Notes: generated from the sequence alone by a model not told the origin. Positions 1 to 6,572 are shown, counted from the stretch's first letter. The stretch is 9,149 bases of DNA from Clostridiales bacterium (GCA_020861055.1 JAJBTD010000113.1:1-9149), one strand, 5' to 3'. A program made the numbers and translations.

Positions 1-513
1 CTCCCCATACTGGTGGCGAGGCTCTTTCTCCCTCTTTCTATTATTTGAGTCAGTATTTATTTCTTCTTTACTTCTTTCTTCTTTATTTATTTGTGCCTGA
101 TTTTCCAGCGCAGGTTCCTCCAGCGCTGGACTTTCCTGCACTGGATTATCCAGCGTTGGATTTTCCTGTGCTGGATTATCCTGCGCTGGATTTTCTGCTT
201 TAGGTGGTGACACACCCTGTTGGGGCATCTCATAGATCACATAGACATTATCCCGAAGCAGTCCCTTTTCATCCCTGCGCCGCTCACGCACCAGATAGCC
301 GCACTGTTCCAGTTCCTTCAGACCGGAGGAAATCCCGCTCCGGCCCTCTTTGCAGATAGCGGCCAGCCCTGCGATGCTGTAATCCCAGTTATCTGGCAGG
401 CTCAGGAAAACAGAGAGCAGACCCTTCGCTTTCAGCGTCAGGTTCCTGTCTCTCAGGTGGTAGTTACACATGGTCGTGTAATTGGTGTTTTTTTCAACTC
501 GAAAGACCGGCAT
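1..513 (-). CDS. Replication-initiator-like winged-helix protein of a conjugative element (3' end cut by window)
   Basis: The frame opens at ATG 513 and stays open to base 1, giving the first 171 residues. Residues 1-100 begin MPVFRVEKNTNYTT and contain a DNWDYSIAGLAAICKEGRSG stretch followed by a GLKELEQCGYLVRERRR stretch, which reads as a winged helix-turn-helix. I recognise this N-terminus from replication-initiator/DnaD-like proteins carried by Firmicutes integrative conjugative elements. Residues 107-141 are seven degenerate pentapeptides of the form [ED]NPAQ/L. A charged Lys/Glu-rich linker follows, ending EKEPRHQYGE at the window edge; in relatives a further C-terminal domain comes next. 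The start is fixed by a strong SD (AGGAGGTG, 8 bases upstream of the ATG). The gene begins 6 bp after the stop of the 54-residue Cys-rich protein, so the two are probably co-transcribed. A binding role at the element's origin is inferred; a plain transcription regulator is the alternative. Confidence 0.75.
   Translation of the reverse strand, partial: MPVFRVEKNTNYTTMCNYHLRDRNLTLKAKGLLSVFLSLPDNWDYSIAGLAAICKEGRSGISSGLKELEQCGYLVRERRRDEKGLLRDNVYVIYEMPQQGVSPPKAENPAQDNPAQENPTLDNPVQESPALEEPALENQAQINKEERSKEEINTDSNNRKREKEPRHQYGE
91..195 (-). repeat. Seven tandem 15-bp repeats inside the initiator gene
   Basis: On the minus strand this 105-bp stretch divides exactly into seven 15-bp units, from GAAAATCCAGCGCAG (195-181) to GAAAATCAGGCACAA (105-91). 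The units differ at a few positions each and encode ENPAQ, DNPAQ, ENPTL, DNPVQ, ESPAL, EEPAL and ENQAQ. One unit boundary contains the perfect palindrome CCAGCGCTGG (120-129). The array is in frame and forms the linker between the N-terminal winged helix and the missing C-terminal part. It could be only a flexible Pro-rich linker, or it could also act as DNA iterons. Confidence 0.85.
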
Positions 514-519
514 GAAAGC

Positions 520-684
520 TCACCTCCTCTGCCTGTCGGCCTGCCGCTTGCGGTACAGACAGTGCTTGTATCGGCACCGGATGCCCTTACTGCCGGAAGT
601 ATGATAACGGCAATAGCGGCAGTCCGGGAACTTTCCGTCCCTGCCCTTGTCATAGCCGTCCTCCAGGTATTTCTTCTTTCCCAT
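520..684 (-). CDS. Small Cys-rich zinc-ribbon-like protein (54 aa), function unknown
   Basis: The protein starts MGKKKYLEDGYDKGRDGKFP and has four cysteines spaced C22-x2-C25-x11-C37-x4-C42, ending in a very basic tail (YRKRQADRQRR). The Cys pattern suggests a single zinc-binding knuckle, and the basic tail suggests nucleic acid contact; both are inference. The frame is open further upstream to 765, but ATG 684 is chosen because AAAGGAG lies 6 bases before it and because this ATG overlaps the preceding gene's TAA as TAATG, a translational-coupling arrangement. Its stop is 6 bp before the initiator start. Small Cys-rich proteins of this kind are common hypothetical genes next to initiators in Firmicutes conjugative elements. 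Confidence 0.65.
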   Translation of the reverse strand: MGKKKYLEDGYDKGRDGKFPDCRYCRYHTSGSKGIRCRYKHCLYRKRQADRQRR

Positions 685-971
685 TATGGACTCCTTTCTC
701 GTTCCCGGTCTGCTCTTGTGGCCAGCCGGTTCTTGAAAACAGCGTTTATCACATCCACGGTACACCAGCCGATGCAGGGTGAGTATCTTCCGTAGGGACA
801 GCCATCACATCGGCTGCGTTCTGCCGGTTCCTCCTCACGGATGAGATAGGCGCAGTTATGTTCCCCCATCAGACAGCCCTTCTTCCGGCCCTGCCAGTAG
901 TAACAGAACTTGCAATCATTGGGTTTGTCCCTGGAATACCGCACGTTGCTATCTGCTGTGCTTCCGCTCAT
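684..971 (-). CDS. Cys-rich hypothetical protein with two CxxC clusters (95 aa)
   Basis: Eight cysteines lie at residues 20, 23, 33, 40, 55, 58, 66 and 70, forming two four-Cys groups: CKFCYYW...GC...CAYLI, and CDGCPYGRYSPCIGWC. This suggests two zinc-binding modules in a soluble protein with no signal peptide or membrane segment. The first group resembles the single group in the downstream 54-residue protein (DC[KR][FY]C at the start, C[AL]Y at the end). The start ATG 971 has GGAGGTG about 8 bases upstream. The TAA stop shares one base with the next gene's ATG. It is the first gene after two tandem terminators, so its expression probably depends on read-through or on a promoter within the leader. 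I recognise the CPYG-x4-PCIGWC signature from conjugative-element hypothetical proteins, but no function is known to me. Confidence 0.7.
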   Translation of the reverse strand: MSGSTADSNVRYSRDKPNDCKFCYYWQGRKKGCLMGEHNCAYLIREEEPAERSRCDGCPYGRYSPCIGWCTVDVINAVFKNRLATRADRERERSP

Positions 972-1002
972 GGTTCCTTCACCTCCATTTGTTTCGTGGC
1001 AT

Positions 1003-1052
1003 AAAAAAAGAGCGTGTACCCATCCCCAAAATACAGGGGCAATACACGCTCT
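1003..1052 (-). terminator. Intrinsic terminator in the leader of the Cys-rich genes
   Basis: On the minus strand AGAGCGTGT (1052-1044) pairs with ACACGCTCT (1017-1009), with an inner CCCC/GGGG stem (1039-1036 with 1027-1024), followed at once by seven T (1009-1003). This is a canonical rho-independent terminator. It points towards, and sits only 32 bp before, the start codon of the 95-residue gene, so it can act as an attenuator and not only as the end of an upstream unit. Confidence 0.8.
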
Positions 1053-1087
1053 GAATTTATGTATGGACTTGGCTTCATGCCTTTATG

Positions 1088-1130
1088 AAAAAGCGCCGGT
1101 TCGTCAATGATGTCATTGCAAACCGGCGCT
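1088..1130 (-). terminator. Second, upstream intrinsic terminator in the same leader
   Basis: On the minus strand AGCGCCGGTT (1130-1121) pairs perfectly with AACCGGCGCT (1101-1092). A second stem sits inside it, CAATGA/TCATTG (1118-1113 with 1110-1105), and a run of T follows (1092-1088). It lies 35 bp before the other terminator and points the same way. Confidence 0.75.
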
Positions 1131-1172
1131 CTGTGCAGTATTATAGACTTGTAGTTTCACCTCCACTAGCAT
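1113..1172 (-). CDS. Possible 19-residue leader peptide
   Basis: ATG 1172 opens a 19-codon frame (MLVEVKLQVYNTAQSAGLQ) whose TGA stop (1115-1113) falls inside the apical stem of the first leader terminator. That geometry is what ribosome-controlled attenuation would need. There is no clear SD before this ATG, although GGAGGTG lies inside the frame at about 1166-1160. A perfect TATAAT (1145-1140) also lies inside it, so the stretch may be a promoter rather than a coding region. Confidence 0.2.
   Translation of the reverse strand: MLVEVKLQVYNTAQSAGLQ
1140..1145 (-). promoter_or_regulatory. Candidate -10 box just upstream of the tandem terminators
   Basis: A perfect TATAAT occurs on the minus strand. 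A transcript from it would start near 1133, right at the first terminator hairpin. The hexamer 17 bases upstream (TAGTGG) is a poor -35, so this is weak evidence. A second TATAAT at 1251-1246 also lacks a good -35. Confidence 0.25.
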
Positions 1173-1202
1173 GGGATCTATTCGTTCTGAAAGTGGACAA
1201 AA

Positions 1203-1292
1203 TCAGCGAAATCTCCCTGGTTTTACGGCTTCTAACCGTGTCTCCATTATAACTTTATAGTCAATCCGCCGTACAATTCCTGTTGCTTTCAT
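1203..1292 (-). pseudogene. Truncated SpoVT/AbrB-type regulator start (29-residue ORF)
   Basis: ATG 1292 has GGAGG about 9 bases upstream and encodes MKATGIVRRID, identical as I remember it to the first 11 residues of SpoVT/AbrB-family swapped-hairpin DNA-binding proteins. In those proteins the next residues read about DLGRVVIPKEIRR. Here the frame instead continues YKVIMETRLEAVKPGRFR and stops at 1205-1203. The DNA-binding beta-hairpin is absent, so this is probably a deletion remnant. The good SD means a short peptide could still be made. The match is only 11 residues, so the assignment is moderate. Confidence 0.45.
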
Positions 1293-1604
1293 ATCTCTCT
1301 ACCTCCAGATTTGGGTCATGGCAGCACTGTACGCTGCCTGAATTGCGTCGCGGAGGTAGTATTTGCGCTTTCGGGAAGATTATGAAAAGGCAAAAAAGAA
1401 GGTTTTTCCAGCAGTGATGGAAATACCTGTTTTGTTTCCAGCATTTCCCGGACCTGTTTGGAAAATGTGCGCACATTCTCGCGCAAGGGCCGTTCCGCCC
1501 CCAGACACCGGCTATTGAAGTGCCCCCTGTCGAGTAGGCAGGGGGCACTTCACGCAGGAGGGGTGTTTCGCACTCATTCAGATATAACTGCCGGTGACGC
1601 AACA
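1293..1604. other. Intergenic stretch between the element module and the fructan operon
   Basis: No gene can be supported with confidence. One minus-strand frame (1549-1316) is open for 78 codons and contains a plausible-looking stretch (ENVRTFSKQVREMLETKQVF), but it has no convincing start or SD. Its TGA overlaps an ATG that gives only a six-codon ORF (MTQIWR) just before the SpoVT-like start. It could be the tail of a broken gene. The other conspicuous element is the 13-bp inverted repeat at 1517-1551. No tRNA or integrase was seen. Confidence 0.4.
1517..1551. repeat. Perfect 13-bp inverted repeat
   Basis: GAAGTGCCCCCTG (1517-1529) and CAGGGGGCACTTC (1539-1551) are exact reverse complements around a 9-base loop. 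Neither strand has a T run after the stem, so it is not a standard intrinsic terminator. It lies 54 bp beyond the operon's end hairpin. It could be a back-up terminator, an RNA 3'-end stabiliser or part of an element boundary. Confidence 0.7.
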
Positions 1605-1634
1605 GAGGCTCTCAGGCGCAGGTCTGAGAGCCTC
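1605..1634 (-). terminator. Probable end hairpin of the fructan operon
   Basis: GAGGCTCTCAG (1634-1624 on the minus strand) pairs perfectly with CTGAGAGCCTC (1615-1605) around an 8-base loop, beginning 13 bases after the levanase-like gene's stop. The following bases (TGTTGCG) give only a weak T tract, so termination may be partial. Confidence 0.55.
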
Positions 1635-1646
1635 CTAATGGAATCG

Positions 1647-4070
1647 TTACTCGGTCGTATAAATGGACCCCATCTCGGCCACATACAGCTCCTTCACTGT
1701 CACGTCGCCGCCCTCGGCAAAGAGGGACAGTCCGTCGGAGTCCTCCCCCTCCGGGTAGGCCCGCATGGAGATGGCCTTGGTGTCGTTGAAGAACGCCTCC
1801 ACCAGCGACCGGTCCAGATAGATCTCCATGGTCAGGCTGCCGTCCTCCAGCTCCAGCGCGCCGGAGACGAAGCTGGTGGTGGACCCGTCGCCTCGGTTGG
1901 CCGTCTCCCCGTGGATGGTGCTGTCGCCGGTGGTGTAGTAGAAGTCGGTCACATCCCTGCCGTCCTCGCTCTCCAGCATGTCGATGCCGAACTTCTCCGC
2001 CTGGATATCGGTGAAGGTCACCCGGATATAGAGCATATCGCCGCTGATCTCCTGAAGCAGGGCGTCGGCCTCCTCTGCCGTCAGGTCGGTCTCGTCGATG
2101 AGCACCTCCATCTCCAGGTCGTGGAGGGCGTCGGTGGGGGAAACCATCAAATCAGAGCCGTCGTCGTTGAGCCAGATCTGGCGGGCCAGTCCCACATTGT
2201 GGGCCCAGCCTGCGGCCCCCTGCTCTGCCACCGAGCGCTGATCCTGCATGATGGAAAACAGGTAGGTCTCCCCGGTCTCGGCGTCCACATAGGCGCTGGG
2301 GCCGGTGAACACGTTGTCGCCGTAGTCCAGGATGGCCGGGCCGTCGGCATAGGCCTCGTCCGGGGTAAAGGTGCCCGTCTCATAGTCAAAGGTGCCGATG
2401 AAATAGTACACCTTGTTGTCCGCAGAGGACGCCGGGGCGGGAGAGATGATGAACACGTCTTTAGTCACGGTGCCGTCCTCGTTGGACAGGGTGAGCAGGG
2501 TGGGCAGCTCCCAGCTGGTGCCGTAGGTCATGCTCTGGTTTTCCATCTCATAGATGGGGCCGATATACTGCCAGTCCATGTCGATGGTGCCGTCCGACAA
2601 CAGCTCCAGCGTCTCCGTCTTGTAGAGCAGGGCGCTGCCGCCGTTGGAGGTGCTGCTCCCGGAACAGACGAGCATATACCATGCGCCCTCATGCTCCCAG
2701 ACATAGGGATCCCGGAATTCACCTGCCCGGCCCTGGCCCTCCTCCTGCACTACGGCCAGCTCGTCATAAATGACCCACTCCACCAGGTCCGGGTCGGACA
2801 GATCGGCGGGATAGGCCACGCCGATGTTCTGGTTGGAGATCAGGCCGTCGGTGGCATAGGCGTCGTTGCCCGCCGTGAAGAACAGCAGGGGCACGCCGTT
2901 GACATCATAGGCGGCGTTGCCAGACCACACGCCGTCCGGCACCACGGAATCCTCTGTGGGAACGATGGCCTCCTCCACCGGGGTCCAGGTCACCATATCG
3001 TCGCTGACCAGATGGCCCCAGCAGATGTTGCGCCAGTAGGTGCCGCTCATGTTCTCCTGGAAGAACAGGTGATACTTGCCGTTGTAGTAGACCGGGGCGT
3101 GGGGCTCGTTCATCCAGTACTGATAGGGGCCGCCGTGGTACTGGGGCTTGTACACGTCCTCGGTGAGGATGTTTTTCAGCCAGATGGCGTCGAAGTCGAT
3201 CTCCGGCACGGTGACGGCCCCATAGGCCTCGGCCACCGTCTCCGCGGAGAGGGCCTCATTGTACAGCTTCAGCTCGTCCATCAGTCCGCTGCACATATTG
3301 ATGTAGCCCACGCCGAGACGGGAGGCCTCGCAGCTGCGGCCCACCAGCAGCTGCTGATTGGCCGGGGCGATGGCGCTGCCCTGGTCGATGTCCATGCTGC
3401 CCACACACTCGCCGTTGAGATACAAGCTCATCTGGCCGTTCTCCCCGTCGAAGACCGCCGTGACGCAGTTCCACTCATACTTCTCCAGGTTGGCGTCTCC
3501 CCAGAGGGTCAGCCACTCCTCCCCGGTGCCCACCTCGAAGCACAGCTTGCCGTAGCGCTGGTAGCCCAGCTGGAATCCGGTGCAGCTGTCCTTGGAGCAC
3601 TGGGAGACGATGCCCGTCAGCGCCTGGGTGCCGTTCTCCTCGGCGTAGGGGTCGTCCCACTCATAGGTGCGGGGGGCGAACCACACGCTGACGGAAAAGA
3701 CAGAGCCCTCCACCTGGATATCGCTCTTGCTGTAGGAGATACAGGTGGAGTTGCCGTCAAACAGCAGGGAGCCGCCGGAGACGCCGTCCGTCCGCCACTG
3801 GGGGTCCTGGCTGTCCATGTAGAGGGCGTTGGTGTAGGTGTAGCTCAGCTCCCCCTCCGGCAGATTGCCGCTGGCGTCGGTGATCGCCGTCCCCGTCCCC
3901 TCGTCAAAGGGGAGATAGAGCAGCAGGTTTTCCTCCACCTGGGCGGCGCTGTCTGTGGACTGGTCTCCCCCGCTCTCTCCGGTCTCCCCGTTCACTGCGC
4001 CGCAGCCGCTCAGGGCAGTCACAAGCAAAAAGCAGGCCAGCAGGCAGAGGGTCCAAACTCTCTTTTTCAT
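1647..4070 (-). CDS. Surface lipoprotein LamG-like/GH32 fructan hydrolase (levanase/inulinase-like)
   Basis: From ATG 4070 the protein has 807 residues. A lipoprotein signal peptide (MKKRVWTLCLLACFLLV, then LSGC with Cys23) predicts anchoring to the outer face of the membrane. Residues about 48-284 form a LamG/concanavalin-like sandwich (LLLYLPFDEGTG ... MDELKLYNEALS), probably for carbohydrate binding. A GH32 five-bladed propeller domain follows (YWMNEPHAP at about 318-326, FRDPYVW at 452-458, SWELPTL at 520-526), then a C-terminal beta-sandwich with DRSLVEAFFND. GH32 enzymes cleave beta-fructosidic bonds of levan, inulin or sucrose. Here the usual nucleophile Asp of the NDP motif is Glu322, while the stabilising RDP Asp and the acid/base Glu521 are kept. 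It is the last gene of the operon and overlaps the fructokinase stop if the upstream ATG 4088 is used. Substrate and activity are inferred; endo- versus exo-action cannot be told. Confidence 0.85.
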   Translation of the reverse strand: MKKRVWTLCLLACFLLVTALSGCGAVNGETGESGGDQSTDSAAQVEENLLLYLPFDEGTGTAITDASGNLPEGELSYTYTNALYMDSQDPQWRTDGVSGGSLLFDGNSTCISYSKSDIQVEGSVFSVSVWFAPRTYEWDDPYAEENGTQALTGIVSQCSKDSCTGFQLGYQRYGKLCFEVGTGEEWLTLWGDANLEKYEWNCVTAVFDGENGQMSLYLNGECVGSMDIDQGSAIAPANQQLLVGRSCEASRLGVGYINMCSGLMDELKLYNEALSAETVAEAYGAVTVPEIDFDAIWLKNILTEDVYKPQYHGGPYQYWMNEPHAPVYYNGKYHLFFQENMSGTYWRNICWGHLVSDDMVTWTPVEEAIVPTEDSVVPDGVWSGNAAYDVNGVPLLFFTAGNDAYATDGLISNQNIGVAYPADLSDPDLVEWVIYDELAVVQEEGQGRAGEFRDPYVWEHEGAWYMLVCSGSSTSNGGSALLYKTETLELLSDGTIDMDWQYIGPIYEMENQSMTYGTSWELPTLLTLSNEDGTVTKDVFIISPAPASSADNKVYYFIGTFDYETGTFTPDEAYADGPAILDYGDNVFTGPSAYVDAETGETYLFSIMQDQRSVAEQGAAGWAHNVGLARQIWLNDDGSDLMVSPTDALHDLEMEVLIDETDLTAEEADALLQEISGDMLYIRVTFTDIQAEKFGIDMLESEDGRDVTDFYYTTGDSTIHGETANRGDGSTTSFVSGALELEDGSLTMEIYLDRSLVEAFFNDTKAISMRAYPEGEDSDGLSLFAEGGDVTVKELYVAEMGSIYTTE

Positions 4071-4079
4071 CACAACATA

Positions 4080-4085
4080 CCTCCT
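4080..4085 (-). promoter_or_regulatory. Ribosome binding site deciding the lipoprotein start
   Basis: AGGAGG lies 9 bases before ATG 4070. The in-frame ATG at 4088 overlaps the fructokinase TGA as ATGA, but the SD lies after it, and its extra residues (MRRYVV) would only lengthen the signal peptide. The downstream ATG, giving a typical MKKR lipoprotein start, is therefore preferred. Confidence 0.7.
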
Positions 4086-5041
4086 CATGATCCGGCTAAT
4101 TTCAGTACCGCCTCTATGGGCTGTACGCTGGAGATACCGCCGTAGCTCTGGGTGGACAGGCTGGCTGCGCAGCAGGCAAACCGGGTGGCGTCCCGCAGCT
4201 CTCCGTCAGTGAGCTCCTCCAATGGCTTGTGCAGCGACAGCAGACGGCTGAGGACGCTGCCGCCGAAGATGTCCCCGGCTCCGGTGGTGTCCCGCACCTG
4301 GATACCGGCAGGAGTGTCCACCCGGCCCTGGTATCCGTTGCCGCTGTAGAGGCAGCCCTCCGGCCCCAGGGTGATAAAGGCCACGGCCACGCCGAACTCT
4401 TGGTGGAGCCGCTCCGCCGCCTCCTCCGGGGTGCAGCCCCAGAGAAACGCCATCTCCTCATCGCTGATCTTGACGATGTCCGCCTGGCCCAGTCCCCAGA
4501 GGATCTGTTCTCTCGCCTCCTCCATGTCGGCCCACAGGGGCTTGCGGAGGTTGGGGTCAAAGGAGATGAGCTTGCCCTGCGCCTTGGCGTATGCCACCGC
4601 CTTTTGGGTAGCGGTGCGCACCGGCTCGTCGGTGAGGCTGAGGGTGCCGAAGTGGAAGTCCCGGCAGTCGTCGATGAGGGACAGGTCCAGCTCCTCGAAC
4701 CGGAGGCAGGTGTCCGCCCCCGGCTTCCGGGCAAAGCTGAAATGCCGGTTGCCCGTCCGGTCAAAGGTGACAAAGGCCAGGGTGGTGAACACGGAGTCGT
4801 CCACCCGGATGCCCTTTGTCTCGATTCCGGCCCCGTCCATCGTGCCCAGCAGCAGGTGTCCGAAGGCGTCGTCTCCCACCTTGCCCAGCATGGCAGTCTT
4901 GCAGCCGTAGGCGTTGAGGGCGGCCAGCAGATTGCCCGGCGCGCCGCCTGGGTTAGCGGCCATGGTGGGGTAGCCCGCCCCGTCCGTGCTCTTGCAGGCA
5001 AAGTCGATGAGCAGCTCCCCCAGCGCGGTCACATCATACAT
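4085..5041 (-). CDS. scrK: PfkB-family fructokinase
   Basis: This 318-residue cytoplasmic kinase transfers phosphate from ATP to a sugar, most likely fructose to give fructose 6-phosphate for glycolysis. The PfkB/ribokinase signatures are present: GGAPGNLLAALNAYG at 32-46, SFDPNLRKPLW at 160-170, and DTTGAGD at 251-257 with the catalytic-base Asp257. Length is normal for the family. Fructose as substrate is inferred from the two GH32 genes on either side. ATG 5041 lies 8 bp inside the upstream GH32 gene and has GGGGAG 7 bases before it, so translation is probably coupled. Its TGA overlaps ATG 4088 (ATGA). A parallel out-of-frame ORF in the same region is a high-GC shadow. Confidence 0.85.
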   Translation of the reverse strand: MYDVTALGELLIDFACKSTDGAGYPTMAANPGGAPGNLLAALNAYGCKTAMLGKVGDDAFGHLLLGTMDGAGIETKGIRVDDSVFTTLAFVTFDRTGNRHFSFARKPGADTCLRFEELDLSLIDDCRDFHFGTLSLTDEPVRTATQKAVAYAKAQGKLISFDPNLRKPLWADMEEAREQILWGLGQADIVKISDEEMAFLWGCTPEEAAERLHQEFGVAVAFITLGPEGCLYSGNGYQGRVDTPAGIQVRDTTGAGDIFGGSVLSRLLSLHKPLEELTDGELRDATRFACCAASLSTQSYGGISSVQPIEAVLKLAGS

Positions 5042-6539
5042 GCTCGCTCTCCCCTTTCTCAGTCAGAAGGTCGTATTTTTCCACCTCGATCATGACCTGG
5101 CCCTGACATTCAAAGCTGATGCCGTCGGCGGTCAGCGGGGTATAGATGGTGGTGCTCAGGGCCTGTTCTCCGTCGTTGACGAACAGCTCGATGCTGAACC
5201 GGTCCAGAATCACCCGGAGCTTCAGCGCCCCGCCCTGGTTGCGCACCAGGCATTTCCGCTCATGGACCAAATCCCGGCAAGAGCCGGAGTTGCTCCGGTC
5301 GATGCGGAGGATGGAGGTGCGGGGCTTGTATGTAATCATGGTGTAGTGCTGGCTGCCCTTGGCCACCCGCAGCTTGAAGCACTGGTACACGTCCCCGGCG
5401 ATGGGCTGGAGGGACACCGTCATGTCCAGCATTCTGCCGTACACCCCCCGGAGGGTGGCCTCCTCACAGACGATGCCCTGGTGCCAGACCCGGCGGCCGT
5501 GGAGCTGCTCCAGCTCCCGGATGGGGTTCTGGATGAGCCGTCCTCCCCGGATGCTCAGTTCTCTGGGCAGGGCCATCTGGCCGAACCACCGCTGATCCCG
5601 GTTGGGCAGGGCGCAGGCGTCCCAGTTCTGCATCCAGGCCACCATGATCCGCCGCCCGTCCGGGCTCTCGATGGTCTGGGTGGCGTAGAAGTCGATGCCG
5701 TAGTCGATGGATTGCAGCCGCTCCCGCTCGAAGTGGCCGCTCTCCCGGTCATAGCTGCCGATGATACAGAGGGTGCCGTTGCCGTTGTGGAATTCCAGGC
5801 CGCTGACGCTCATGTCCTGGGGACTGGTGAGCACCACCCACTTCCCATCCAGGGGGAAGAAGTCCGGACACTCCCACATCTTGCCGAACTCGTTGTAGCA
5901 CTGGTCGATGATGGTGTCAAAATGCCAGTGGATGGCGTCCTCTGACCGGTACAGCAGCAGAGAGCCGCTGCCGTCGGCGGGGCGGTTGCCCACCACGCAG
6001 GCGTAGCTGCCGTCCTTCTCCTGCCAGATCTTCGGGTCACGGAAGTCGAAGGGACTGCCTCCGGCGGGGAGGTCGCTCTCGTCCAGCACCGGGTTCACGT
6101 CCAGCTTTTCGTAGTTCAGTCCGTCTCCGATAGCCACGCACTGGGTCTGGATATCCTGGCGTACACCGTCCTCCCGGCAGCGGCGCTGGACCCCGGTGTA
6201 GAGCAGCAGCTGGCGGCCGTCGGGCAGCTCCACTGCGCTGCCGGAGAAGCAGCCGCCATTGTCATAGGGCTGATCCGGCGCCAGGGCGCAGGGCTGATAG
6301 GTCCACCGGAGCATATCAGGGCTGGTGGCGTGGCCCCAGTGCATGGGACCCCAGTTGGTGCTGTAGGGATGGTACTGGTAGAACAGATGATACTGCCCCT
6401 TGTAGTAGGAAAAGCCGTTTGGATCGTTCATCCAGCCGATACAGGGGCTGAGATGAAAGGCCGGGCGATCGGTGCAGGGGATAAACGGGGCATACTGCGC
6501 CTCATAATCCCTGGCCTTTTGCAGTTTTTCGCTTGTCAT
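5034..6539 (-). CDS. Intracellular GH32 beta-fructosidase (sucrose/fructo-oligosaccharide hydrolase)
   Basis: The protein has 501 residues with no signal peptide, so it is cytoplasmic. All three GH32 catalytic motifs are intact: WMNDPNG at 36-42 (nucleophile Asp39), FRDPKIW at 166-172 (transition-state stabiliser Asp168) and MWECPDF at 221-227 (acid/base Glu223). The C-terminal sandwich includes LDRFSIELFVND. Size and layout match SacA/ScrB sucrose-6-phosphate hydrolases. Because import here is by an ABC system and not a PTS, the likely substrate is unphosphorylated sucrose or short fructo-oligosaccharide; this is inference. ATG 6539 has GGAGG at 6553-6549, about 9 bases upstream. A 139-bp spacer with two hairpins separates it from the binding-protein gene, and it overlaps the fructokinase start by 8 bp. 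Confidence 0.88.
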   Translation of the reverse strand: MTSEKLQKARDYEAQYAPFIPCTDRPAFHLSPCIGWMNDPNGFSYYKGQYHLFYQYHPYSTNWGPMHWGHATSPDMLRWTYQPCALAPDQPYDNGGCFSGSAVELPDGRQLLLYTGVQRRCREDGVRQDIQTQCVAIGDGLNYEKLDVNPVLDESDLPAGGSPFDFRDPKIWQEKDGSYACVVGNRPADGSGSLLLYRSEDAIHWHFDTIIDQCYNEFGKMWECPDFFPLDGKWVVLTSPQDMSVSGLEFHNGNGTLCIIGSYDRESGHFERERLQSIDYGIDFYATQTIESPDGRRIMVAWMQNWDACALPNRDQRWFGQMALPRELSIRGGRLIQNPIRELEQLHGRRVWHQGIVCEEATLRGVYGRMLDMTVSLQPIAGDVYQCFKLRVAKGSQHYTMITYKPRTSILRIDRSNSGSCRDLVHERKCLVRNQGGALKLRVILDRFSIELFVNDGEQALSTTIYTPLTADGISFECQGQVMIEVEKYDLLTEKGESEHV

Positions 6540-6572
6540 AGTGAGTAACCTCCAGACGGTTGATGTTGCTCA

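Noticed and set aside
91..195. Tandem repeats considered as a CRISPR array
   Set aside because: The units are directly adjacent with no spacers, are degenerate, and keep a reading frame.
220..795. A 191-residue plus-strand frame
   Set aside because: It lies antisense to the initiator and Cys-rich genes, which have strong SDs and coupled starts.
1246..1264. TTGACT followed by TATAAT on the minus strand as a promoter
   Set aside because: The spacing is only 7 bases, too short for a -35/-10 pair.
1261..1602. A 113-residue minus-strand frame in the spacer
   Set aside because: No SD or recognisable motif. It runs through the 13-bp inverted repeat and out of frame through the well-supported SpoVT-like start.
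1458..4145. An 895-residue open frame on the plus strand opposite the levanase-like gene
   Set aside because: It is the antisense shadow of a GC-rich gene. Its product is low-complexity (rich in Val, Gly, Ala, His), shows no domain, and has no SD. The minus-strand frame has clear LamG and GH32 motifs.
4114..5001. A 295-residue minus-strand frame parallel to the fructokinase
   Set aside because: Its Arg/Ser/Pro/Thr-rich product is typical of a shifted frame in high-GC DNA. The overlapping frame holds all the PfkB motifs.
4229..5945. Long plus-strand frames (4229-5095 and 4986-5945) opposite the fructokinase and GH32 genes
   Set aside because: They are antisense shadows of well-supported genes, with no recognisable motif or ribosome binding site.
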